13,110 nt of DNA from contig MU634340.1 of the NCBI GenBank assembly GCA_026770595.1, positions 1 through 13,110 on the forward strand, read 5' to 3'. This stretch comes from Ochromonadaceae sp. CCMP2298. Taxonomy: Eukaryota > Sar > Synurophyceae > Ochromonadales > Ochromonadaceae. Position 1 is the stretch's first letter; the number at the start of each line of letters is the position of its first letter. This document shows positions 1 to 7,071 of this stretch, piece after piece. The notes below the pieces were generated by a model. The model had not been told where the DNA came from, did no database searches, and saw only the letters and a list, made by a program, of their open reading frames with translations. Both the position numbers and the translations under genes were made by a program.

Positions 1-35
1 ACCATGCTGGAGGAACCACTCGTAAAGTAGTGGAA

Positions 36-219
36 CCGGAGTTAATTTGGACACGTTTCTTGAGGCTTCTCAAATCCTCTCAATGATTGTCGGGGCTCTC
101 TCGAAGCATCTCTATGACGGATGGGCTGCGCCCGATCCGTCATCTCGATGCTTCTCGAGAGCCCCTCCAAACATTTCGATGATTTTCGAAGCCTCTCGAA
201 ACGGCCAAATTAACTCTAG
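36..219. repeat. Long imperfect palindrome (foldback hairpin) with periodic internal loops
   Basis: The left arm (39-126) and the reverse complement of the right arm (130-216) agree at about 70 of 87 positions, with a tip loop TGC at 127-129. The outer 12 bp, GAGTTAATTTGG (39-50) and its complement (205-216), are perfect, as is the ATGACGGAT stem (114-122 with 135-143). Nearly all mismatches are two- or three-base symmetrical loops at 60-61, 70-71, 80-81, 90-91, 101-102 and 111-113, that is, one about every 10 nt. Both strands carry TC (or TT) at these points, so each is a pyrimidine-pyrimidine loop. No clear target-site duplication is visible. It could be a MITE or foldback element, a hairpin RNA precursor, or an intron-borne palindrome. 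Only short spurious ORFs cross it. Confidence 0.85.
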
Positions 220-550
220 GTTTTTTAAATTCAAATAAACCCCTATTGTTTTTTTCCCGCCGAAAAGTCTGTCTTTTTAGAATGTAACGGTTCTGCTGCA
301 TCACAGCAGCTGCAGAGATGTCCAGGATGTTTTGCTTTAGCCCACCAATCGGCAGACATCAGAGTGCTGTCAAGTCATCCGACCAAAGGGTATCGCCGCC
401 GCCAACGGCCGAGAGAGTGGCTGCGAGATCGCGCCACAGATCCCGTAAAAATGGGCAAAAGGAGCGTGAAAACGGGCGCGCAGAAGATGACGACCCGGAC
501 CTGTTCTTATCGACACTAGACGCGCCTGTCCACGAATCTCCCAGCCGATT
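220..550 (+). promoter_or_regulatory. Upstream region of the WW-like/coiled-coil gene
   Basis: About 330 bp between the hairpin and the first plus-strand gene hold no convincing gene. Visible elements are T-rich tracts (220-280), an AACGGTT Myb-core-like site at 286-292, and a small hairpin CTGCTG/CAGCAG (293-298 with 304-309). An ATG at 318 opens a long overlapping frame (to 785) whose sequence is low-complexity Arg/Ser-rich; it is most likely a shadow. No clear TATA box was found. An unseen 5' exon cannot be excluded. Confidence 0.4.
451..519 (+). other. Possible upstream ORF (22 codons)
   Basis: An ATG at 451 in a favourable context (A at -3, G at +4) opens a 22-codon frame that closes with TAG at 517-519, 31 nt before the main ATG at 551. 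The main ATG has a weaker context (A at -3, T at +4). If the transcript starts upstream of 451, this short ORF would be read first and would damp translation of the main protein. The transcription start is unknown, so this is only a candidate. Confidence 0.3.
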
Positions 551-2566
551 ATGTCGCTGCATGTCCCCAGTGTGGTGGAGGACAGCTGGGATGCCGACCA
601 GCGCAATTTCGAGATGGTGGAGCGCCTGGAGGAGGTGGCGAAGCAGAGGCTGCCGGACGCGCTCAAGGGCCCCTTCATCGTACTCACGGAGCAGTACTCC
701 GGAATGGTGCGGCTCCCCATATTTAAAATGTTCGAGGTGCTTCTGTGGGACCCCGAGAAGATATCGGAGTTCTACGCGGTGTTGACTATGCTGCCTAGCG
801 ACATCATGACTGAGACGGTGGATCTGATGGAGAGCTTCGAGGAGGCCGGCCTGGTGCAGCTGCTGCTACGCCTCTTCTCGCTGCTCAGGGACTTCCAGGT
901 CGTGGAGATAGTGATGCAGACATCAAGGGAGGATGCGCATCTGCTTATGCAGGTGCTGCGCCACCTACCAGAGACGGAGATCCCTGCTCTGTGCGAGCTG
1001 GTGGGTCGGCTGAGCATCGGGCATGTGGTGGCCATGCTGCGCAAGTGCGACGAGCCCAGGGCCAAGGCCTGCCGCCTCTGCAAGAGCAAGCGCATGCACT
1101 CGCTGGAGCAGCACATGCTGACTGGGCAGGTGCCTGAGGGCCTGATCAGAGTGGTGGGGGTGCTGCCCTTCTACGAACAGTTCCAGTCCTGGACTGCCTG
1201 CGACGAGACTGGCTTCTCCTTCAACGTCAACACGGCCGAGATCCTGTGGCACAAGACGCCCGTAGACATCCTGCAGGTGTGTGACAAGTGTCTGCTGGAG
1301 GTCAACCAGGCACTGTCCAACAGCGGCCGCTTCGAGGAGCTGTACCACCTAGACGCGGCCACGAGAAAGCAGCGCACCGGGGAGCTGCGCGAGCACGAAA
1401 AGGGCCTGGCACAGATCATTCGGAATATATCCCACGAGCGCGCGCACCGCCGGAACCGCGAGTTCGCCTTAAGGGCGCTGGAGCTGCAGCGGTTCGGGGT
1501 GAAGAGGGAGGCGCAGGAGAGGGACCAGAGGGCGGCGGAGCAGGAGAGGCAGGCGCGCATCGCAGCAGTGCTGGCGGAGAAGAACAGGATCGTGGCAGGT
1601 GCTCTGGCTGTGGACAAGAAGTGGCTCAGGCTGGACCAGCAGGCGGAGATGCAGAGGCTGCGGCAGAGGCAGGCGTACACGGAGCTGCAGCAGCGCCTGG
1701 ACTTCGCCCTGCCAGACTGCCAGCGGTTCGGCCACCCCTCGCTCAACGTATCCGCACCCAAGGACCGGTCAAACCCCCGCACCTGGGAACTAGCCCCCAT
1801 AAACTCCGCTGGGCAGGCCTTGTTGGCTGCCGGCGCATCGCAGATTTTTGGCACCTACGTCCCTACTGTGGTGAATCACGACCGAGAGCTGCGGGAACTG
1901 AAGGAAGCGGCGGACAGCAAGCACGCCAGCTACCTGGCCGACAAGGCGCGAGCAGAGGCAGAGCGTGCGGCTGCCCGCGCCCATGAGATCCACATGTACA
2001 ACGTGCACGTGCGCGAGTACTTCGAGCAGCGGGAGCTGTTCCAGGAGTGGGAGCACAAGGAGCAGCTCAAGAACGAGCAGCAGCGCCTGGACTTGCGTGC
2101 GCAGGGGCGGGAGGACAAGCGGTTGGTGCGTTTCAACATATACCTCGAGGCGGAGCGCGCACACCTCCTGTACGAGGAGAAGCGCTCGTACAAGCTGCGC
2201 GACTACGAGTGGCAGCTGTTGCACGAGCAGGGGGAGCGGGAGGACATGTTCAACGAGGAGATGGACCAGACCGAGGTGGACAGGTTCTGGGGCTTCGACC
2301 GGTTCGTGCAGCTGCAGAACAGAGAGGAGCTGCGACTGCGCCTGCTGTACGAGCAGAAGGTGGCGCACCTCAACGGCGAGCTGGTGAAGGTCAAGGCCAT
2401 CCATTCCTTCGACGCGCCCAACTTCAAGAAGATCGGCTCCCTGCCCGAGGACGTGCAGCACGAGGACAACGAGATGCGGCGTAGGGAGGCCGTGCTGCGC
2501 AGACTCAAGGCGGAGGAGGTCAGGGGACAGCTGAAGACGCGCCTCACCCCCGGGTACCTCAGCTGA
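551..2566 (+). CDS. Unrecognised WW-like/coiled-coil protein, 671 aa
   Basis: A single uninterrupted frame; 551 is the first in-frame ATG after a TGA at 488-490. Residues 1-165 are predicted to be helical with hydrophobic segments (about 38-80 and 100-165). Residues 207-238 resemble a WW domain: W214, D218, G221, F224, N227, T228, E230, W233 and P237 fall in the order expected of the family. Cys pairs flank it (C174/C177 and C244/C247, plus C166), possibly a metal site. From about 270 to the end the protein is rich in Arg, Glu, Gln and Lys and is almost all helix, with coiled-coil-like stretches at 270-385, 445-560 and 635-660, interrupted by a Pro/Asn-rich linker (387-440). No membrane segment or signal peptide is seen. 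WW domains bind Pro-rich peptides; a scaffold or cytoskeletal role is inference. It converges on the TAF1B gene, 232 bp away. Coding status is secure; function unknown. Confidence 0.85.
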   Translation: MSLHVPSVVEDSWDADQRNFEMVERLEEVAKQRLPDALKGPFIVLTEQYSGMVRLPIFKMFEVLLWDPEKISEFYAVLTMLPSDIMTETVDLMESFEEAGLVQLLLRLFSLLRDFQVVEIVMQTSREDAHLLMQVLRHLPETEIPALCELVGRLSIGHVVAMLRKCDEPRAKACRLCKSKRMHSLEQHMLTGQVPEGLIRVVGVLPFYEQFQSWTACDETGFSFNVNTAEILWHKTPVDILQVCDKCLLEVNQALSNSGRFEELYHLDAATRKQRTGELREHEKGLAQIIRNISHERAHRRNREFALRALELQRFGVKREAQERDQRAAEQERQARIAAVLAEKNRIVAGALAVDKKWLRLDQQAEMQRLRQRQAYTELQQRLDFALPDCQRFGHPSLNVSAPKDRSNPRTWELAPINSAGQALLAAGASQIFGTYVPTVVNHDRELRELKEAADSKHASYLADKARAEAERAAARAHEIHMYNVHVREYFEQRELFQEWEHKEQLKNEQQRLDLRAQGREDKRLVRFNIYLEAERAHLLYEEKRSYKLRDYEWQLLHEQGEREDMFNEEMDQTEVDRFWGFDRFVQLQNREELRLRLLYEQKVAHLNGELVKVKAIHSFDAPNFKKIGSLPEDVQHEDNEMRRREAVLRRLKAEEVRGQLKTRLTPGYLS

Positions 2567-2798
2567 AGATCTCGCACTCCCACCCCGGCAAGTCCAACTC
2601 CCACCCCCACCCCCAGTATTTCCGCACGTGCCATGTTTTTCTTTGTTCATTTTGTACATTTTAAGCAAATCAATATAGCTATCGAAAGCAATCAGAAGCA
2701 GCAATCAGAAGCAGCAATCAGAAGCAATCAGAAGCACACTAGCTGTGCCACTCTAAACACCCAGTGCCAGTGCCTGTGCTTGTGCCAGTGTCCGAGGC
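2567..2798. other. Convergent 3' spacer with C-run cluster and G-box
   Basis: This 232-bp spacer lies between two converging genes and should hold both 3' UTRs. It contains five C-runs of three or more between 2579 and 2614, hence G-runs on the minus strand (G-quadruplex potential), a CACGTG hexamer at 2625-2630, an AT-rich part with TTTGTACATTTT (2650-2661), a minisatellite (listed separately) and a CCAGTG/CTGTG-rich stretch at 2761-2790. No gene is seen. Confidence 0.6.
2687..2735. repeat. Short tandem repeat, 13-bp unit
   Basis: AGCAATCAGAAGC occurs three times head to tail (2687-2699, 2700-2712, 2713-2725), followed by a shortened copy AATCAGAAGC (2726-2735). The copies are identical, which suggests recent slippage. 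It lies outside coding sequence, in the 3' spacer. Confidence 0.9.
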
Positions 2799-5261
2799 CT
2801 AGCGTTTCTTGTCCCCCGCGAATGCCTCCTGCACGTCCTGGAAGCGGTCCTGCGTGCGCAGGGTGGGCTTCCTGACGACGGGCTTCCTGCCGACGGGGTT
2901 GGGGCCCTGGCCAGAGGGACGCCCGCGTGGCCTCGCCTCGCCCGCGCTGGGTGTGGCAAGTGTGACGCCCACAGGCTCGTCGCTCTCCTCACTCGAGCTC
3001 CCCTCCCCCGCCTCCTCCGCCTCCTCTCTCAGCCTTTCCTTCTCCCTCTCCGCCTGCATTTCCATCCCCGCCAGCCTCGTCTGCGGCAGCAGCTTGCACT
3101 TCTTCTTGAACCTCAGCACAGCGTCCCGCGCCTTGGTCTGAGTGGTCAGCCGGCCAGTCACCGGGTTGACCATGTAGCAATCCGATTCTTTCGCATCCAC
3201 CACCCTGAGCTGCTCCCTGGCCGTGGGGTTCCTGCGGCTGATGCTCTTGAGGGAGGGGCGATCGCTCTCGTGCTCCTTGGGCACCGCCCCCTCCATGCTC
3301 AGGGCCACCATCTGTCTCTCCAGGGTCATAACCAGGTTGTGCAGCAGCTGCGGGGGGGCGTAGAGGTAGGCCGCACATCGCTCCAGCAGCGCGCAGTACT
3401 GGTCTGAGAAGAGGGCCGTGCCGTCGTCCGCATGTCTGATGAAGGCCATGTAGGCAGTGCGGGGGTCCAGGCTCCAGGGAGATGCGCCGAAGTACCTGCG
3501 GGGCTCGAAGCCACTCAGGTGGGCCAGCTGCTTACGGTCCGCGTTAGCGAGGTCCTCCGTGAGCACGCTCTCCCCCCTGAGGGCCTGCGAGTCGCTGCGT
3601 AGGCTGTGGTCGTACCGGCTGAGTGCATCCCAGTGCGGGAAGCGCATCGCCTCCTCACCCTCGCCCTCCCCGTCCTCTGCCTGGGATGCCTTGAGCAGAG
3701 AGGCGTAGGTGACGCCCCCCACGTACCCGTGCCCCTGCTCCATCACGTGCTTCTCGCCCCCTAGCGCCCCCAGCACCGCGCCGTTCAGCTGGTAGCGCAC
3801 GTCCCCGGCCACGTTGCGCTGCGTCTGGGCGGCGAAGAACTGCCTGCCCTGTCTGAGCTGCACCAGCCACTGGGGGAGGTGCGCTCGAGGCATGGAGCAC
3901 AGGTCGGCAGCAGAGTGGGGCATGGGCACGGCACCCTCCCCCATCAAGACTGCGCCAGCCAGCCCTACCCGGCTGTGCCCCCGACTCTGTTTCTGTCCCT
4001 GGCTCTGACTATTACCCTGACTCTGGCTCTGTCCCTGGCTCTGTCCCTGGCTCTGCATTTGGGCCACCCCTGTGAAGGTGAGCGACTGTGCGGGATCGTA
4101 TGCTTGTCCCCCGCCCCTCGCTGCATGGGCCGCAGTACCTACAGCCGCGCCCTCTGCCGATCCGTCTAAGCGTCCCACCCTGCAAAGCGCCCAGGCCATC
4201 CAGTCAGGGCAGCTCTTGCAAGCCACCACCAGCAAAGCCATCAAAGGCTCCGGGTACTGCTGCCCCACGCCCTCCGCACCCAGCAGCGGCGTCGCGGTGG
4301 TGAACAGCTGCGCGATCTTGGAGTAGTGTCCCCACACCTCAGGGGGCAGGCCCAGTCGCCTCACCATTCGCTGCGCCACGAGGGGGGCGTTGAGGGGGGG
4401 CAGGGGGTGCAGGCGCAGGGCCTGGGCCACCCTGCAGGCGTGGTAGAAGACAGTCTCGGGAGTGGGCATGCGCTCCCGCTGGGCGGTGAAGATGCGCGCG
4501 GTGGGTAGCTTTCGCCACTGCAGGGGCAGGCTCTCGTAGAGGTTCAGGAAGGAGAGGCGGCCAGACTCCGCCCACCGCACCAAATCCGCAGGCAACACGG
4601 CGCTGCGCAGCACCCTCAGCGCTAGGTAGATTAGGCCCATCAGCAAAGACTTGGAGGGGAATATGGGGTGCGTCCAGTGCTCGGGCCCTGCGCGGCGCTT
4701 CTCGCATGCGCACTCCACGGGAAACTTGGTGAAGGCAGAGGCGATGCTGCACAGGTTCTCCGCCCTGTTCCACTGCTGCAAGTACTCCATCCAGATGTTC
4801 TTCAGCGTCTTCTGGTAGCAGCTGCTCGTAGTGGCGTCCGTCACCTCGCTCTCTTTGAGCACCTGGTCGAAGATCATCTGCAGGGCGAACTGGAACAGCT
4901 GCAGACACTCAGTAGCCTCCGGCAGCGGCTCGACGGGCTGGCTCGTGGGCCGCACCTTCTTCGCGCGCTCGTTTCGCTGCGAGTATATCCTCCCCCCCGC
5001 GCCGTACATGGCCGCGTCGTCATCGTCGAACTCCTCGTTGACGTAGTCCTGCGACTGCACCCCGCACTGCGCGCAGATCAGCCCGCCGATGTCCTCGTAG
5101 AAGTCCTCGCTCAGGCAGTTCGTGCAGGCCGACCCCGCGCCTGCTCTGCGCTTCATCGTGACTGCAACTGGCCCAGCCGGAATCTGGCTCTGACTTGTGC
5201 TCACGGGTTCGTTGTCGCGCCGAATGACTGGCTTCACGCCATTGAATCCAGTCATGATCAT
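2799..5261 (-). CDS. TAF1B: RNA polymerase I initiation factor subunit TAF1B/Rrn7
   Basis: TFIIB-like subunit of the Pol I core factor/SL1, which recruits Pol I to rRNA gene promoters in the nucleolus. The 820-residue frame is intronless. An N-terminal zinc ribbon has C46-x2-C49 and C63-x2-C66, followed by an acidic stretch (79-82) and the B-reader-like region. Two cyclin-like folds follow: about 115-250, with the family signature from SKSLLMGLIYLALR to the DLVRWAESGRLSFLNLYESLP segment, and about 262-360, with YPEPLMALLVVACK. After this comes a Gln/Ser/Gly-rich insert (403-425), a long C-terminal region, an acidic Ser/Glu patch (747-763) and an AT-hook-like RPRGRPSG (777-784). Human and yeast homologues are near 590 and 510 residues, so this one is long. 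The first ATG is at 5261; another at 5156 would begin 10 residues before the first zinc-ribbon Cys and would match the usual N-terminus better. It diverges from eIF2B delta across 237 bp. Confidence 0.93.
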   Translation of the reverse strand: MIMTGFNGVKPVIRRDNEPVSTSQSQIPAGPVAVTMKRRAGAGSACTNCLSEDFYEDIGGLICAQCGVQSQDYVNEEFDDDDAAMYGAGGRIYSQRNERAKKVRPTSQPVEPLPEATECLQLFQFALQMIFDQVLKESEVTDATTSSCYQKTLKNIWMEYLQQWNRAENLCSIASAFTKFPVECACEKRRAGPEHWTHPIFPSKSLLMGLIYLALRVLRSAVLPADLVRWAESGRLSFLNLYESLPLQWRKLPTARIFTAQRERMPTPETVFYHACRVAQALRLHPLPPLNAPLVAQRMVRRLGLPPEVWGHYSKIAQLFTTATPLLGAEGVGQQYPEPLMALLVVACKSCPDWMAWALCRVGRLDGSAEGAAVGTAAHAARGGGQAYDPAQSLTFTGVAQMQSQGQSQGQSQSQGNSQSQGQKQSRGHSRVGLAGAVLMGEGAVPMPHSAADLCSMPRAHLPQWLVQLRQGRQFFAAQTQRNVAGDVRYQLNGAVLGALGGEKHVMEQGHGYVGGVTYASLLKASQAEDGEGEGEEAMRFPHWDALSRYDHSLRSDSQALRGESVLTEDLANADRKQLAHLSGFEPRRYFGASPWSLDPRTAYMAFIRHADDGTALFSDQYCALLERCAAYLYAPPQLLHNLVMTLERQMVALSMEGAVPKEHESDRPSLKSISRRNPTAREQLRVVDAKESDCYMVNPVTGRLTTQTKARDAVLRFKKKCKLLPQTRLAGMEMQAEREKERLREEAEEAGEGSSSEESDEPVGVTLATPSAGEARPRGRPSGQGPNPVGRKPVVRKPTLRTQDRFQDVQEAFAGDKKR
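3987..4055 (-). repeat. Coding repeat encoding Gln/Ser/Gly-rich insert in TAF1B
   Basis: Degenerate tandem hexamer/12-mer units (CTGGCTCTGTCC and variants on the plus strand) encode an SQGQ-type run of about 23 residues, from Q403 to Q425 of the TAF1B protein. The run lies just after the second cyclin fold. It is low-complexity, probably disordered, and prone to slippage. Confidence 0.85.
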
Positions 5262-5498
5262 CAACAGATCAAGGTCACTGCTGTTTTTTTTTGGGCGTGC
5301 GACAATTTTGCGAATACGGGCCTAAAAATTCTTCTTTTTCGCACCGCACACCGCACGTCTCTCTTCATCTTCACGACTTCACTTGGGCGGTGCCAAGGGT
5401 GCCTCTCCATTCTTTACCGTGAGTCGGATCCGACCCAGCCACCTCATCTGCAAGCGTGGGTGGAAGTTGCTGTATCGGTGCCTGGTAGATTGCACCCG
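5262..5498. promoter_or_regulatory. Divergent promoter between TAF1B and eIF2B delta
   Basis: Only 237 bp separate the two start codons, so both promoters and 5' UTRs must lie here. Visible elements: a 9-T tract (5284-5292), GGGCCTAAAAA at 5318-5328 (its complement contains TAGGCCC, similar to elements of plant growth-related promoters), a T/C-rich run (5329-5340), a CACCGCA direct repeat near 5341-5358, and a perfect 12-bp palindrome GTCGGATCCGAC (5423-5434). No obvious TATA box serves the plus-strand gene. Element assignments are by inspection only. Confidence 0.65.
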
Positions 5499-7071
5499 AT
5501 GAAGACGGTCAAGGGCGGTGCAGCGGCGGAGCAGACCAGCAGCTCTCGGGGAGCAACGCTCTCTCGCCTGGCTCTCTTCGACCACCTCCCGCGCAAGAGC
5601 ACGCTGAGAAGCAGCGACTTGGTCGAGTACGACCGCATCCTGCACCCTGCGACGATTAAATTGGGCGGTCTGTACAGCAAGGGGCATGTGCTGAACGACG
5701 ACGACCGCGTCACCTCTCTGCTGGCCGCCTTCGTAACCGTCATCCAGGACTACAAGACGCCCCCCAACAAGATACTACGCGAAGACCTCGATAGGTATCT
5801 CAGCAAACAGGTAAGACCCGCCTCTACTGTCCCCGACTAGTCCTGTTGCCATCGCGCACCTCCCCTGCGCCCACTGCGCCTACTCGCTTCTGAGACCATC
5901 CTCCCCTCTCCCCCCTCCTCTCTCCCCACAGGTCCAGTTCCTCGTAGAGTGCCGACAGCTCAGCCGCGGCATGGGCAACCTAATAAAGTTCGTGCGCTTC
6001 TCGATCTCCAAGATTACCCCCGAGACCAGCGAGGCCGAGGCCAAGGAGGAGCTGATGCGCAGGCTGCAGGCCTTCCTGGAGGAGAGGCTGCTCTACGCCG
6101 CAGAACACATATCCACCTACGTAGCCTCAGCCATCCGCGACAACGATGTGATTTTGACCTTCGGGAGTTCTCCTCTGATTCGGCAGGTGCTGCTGTCGGT
6201 GGCGCAGGTGCGGGAGTTCCGACTGGTGGTGATCGACTCCAGGCCGCTCAACGAGGGCCTGGCCACCCTCACTGCGCTATCACACAAGGTCCACTGCGTG
6301 GTAAGTGCCCTCCCTCCCTCCCTCTCTGCTACTCAATGCGCCGACTGTGTCGTGTATCTAGTTCAGTGCCTCATGTCTCCTGTCCCCACTTGTCCCCTCC
6401 CCCCTCTCCCCCCCTTCTCCTCCTGTTCCTGCCCCGCTGCTCCGGCCCCACAGTACTCACCTTTGTCGGGAGCCGCGGCTGCGATGAAGGACCAGCAAGT
6501 GACTCACGTGCTGCTGGGCGCTTCCTCCCTTCAGTGCAACGGCACCATGCTGGCTCCCGCAGGCACTGCCATGGTCGCCGCTCTGGCCAAGGCCTGGCAG
6601 ATACCGGTCATAGTGGCGGCAGAGAGCTACAAGTTCAGCGAGAAGGTGCAGCTGGATTCCATCGTGTACAACGAGATGGGCAAGGCGGCTGAGATCTCAG
6701 TGATGCAGCTGGAGTCAGAGGAGGTGGGGGCCAAGTACGTGCCTGTGCCGCAGAGGCAGCCGGGGTACCGGGGGGCGGCGGATAGCACAGACGAGACGGG
6801 CGAGGAGCTGGACCCCATCGCACTGCCCTCCCAGTGGGGCAACGTCTCCAGCCCCTCCCAGCAGCTGCCCTTCAGCGTGGTGAACCTGCGCTACGATGTG
6901 ACGCCCATGGTCAACATATCGGTAGTGGCCACAGAGACGGGCCTCATACCCCCCACCTCCCTGCCCGTGCTGATGCGCGAGATCCAGTCAGACATGCTGC
7001 TCTCCTCTGCAGCCAACCCCGCCTCTGTGGCCACTGCGGGACAACATGGACTGGACCCTCTGAGCCTGTGA
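5499..7071 (+). CDS. EIF2B4: Translation initiation factor eIF2B subunit delta (3 exons)
   Basis: Exons 5499-5810, 5932-6300 and 6454-7071 join in phase 0 to give 432 residues. eIF2B is the cytosolic GDP-GTP exchange factor for eIF2; delta is a regulatory-core subunit that senses phosphorylated eIF2. Family signatures: the LFDHLPRK start (26-33), ILHPATIKLGGLYSKG (47-62), VIQDYKTPPN (81-90), CRQLSRGMGNLIKFV (111-125), VVIDSRPLNEG (203-213), VTHVLLGASSLQCNG (243-257), PVIVAAESYKFSEKVQ (278-293), FSVVNLRYDVTP (367-378) and ETGLIPPTSLPV (388-399). Residues 175-432 form the Rossmann-like eIF2B domain. The ATG at 5499 is the first in the frame; the usual long basic N-terminal tail is almost absent (about 24 residues). 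An insert of about 65 residues (301-366) before the YDVTP motif is longer than in typical members. Strong CTG/G-C-ending codon use matches its neighbours. Confidence 0.95.
5811..5931 (+). other. Intron 1 of eIF2B delta
   Basis: A 121-nt GT-AG intron with a GTAAGA donor (5811-5816), a long C/T-rich tract and a CCCCACAG acceptor ending at 5931. Removing it joins LSKQ to VQFLVECR in the conserved reading frame. Unspliced, the frame hits TAG at 5838-5840. Confidence 0.93.
6301..6453 (+). other. Intron 2 of eIF2B delta
   Basis: A 153-nt GT-AG intron with a GTAAGT donor (6301-6306), a C/T-rich body and a CCCCACAG acceptor ending at 6453. Removing it joins the conserved HKVHCV to YSPLSGAAAAM. Its length is a multiple of three and it has no in-frame stop, so unspliced RNA would still encode a full protein with 51 extra residues. 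Confidence 0.9.

Noticed and set aside
47-238. Plus-strand ORF of 63 codons over the left-edge hairpin
   Set aside because: It is produced by the inverted-repeat sequence, has no protein-like composition and lies inside the palindrome.
318-785. Plus-strand ORF of 155 codons overlapping the start of the first gene
   Set aside because: After 551 it is an out-of-frame shadow of a well-supported gene, and the upstream part is low-complexity Arg/Ser; it was kept only as a possible upstream start in the region note.
1790-2704. Long minus-strand ORF (304 codons) antisense to the first gene
   Set aside because: Its Leu/Val/His-rich translation is what results from reading CTG/GAG-biased coding DNA backwards; the plus strand has clear domain structure.
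4668-5498. Upstream extension of the eIF2B delta frame into TAF1B
   Set aside because: The frame is open but starts from a GTG codon, runs antisense to the conserved TAF1B zinc ribbon and crosses the promoter; no ATG occurs before 5499.
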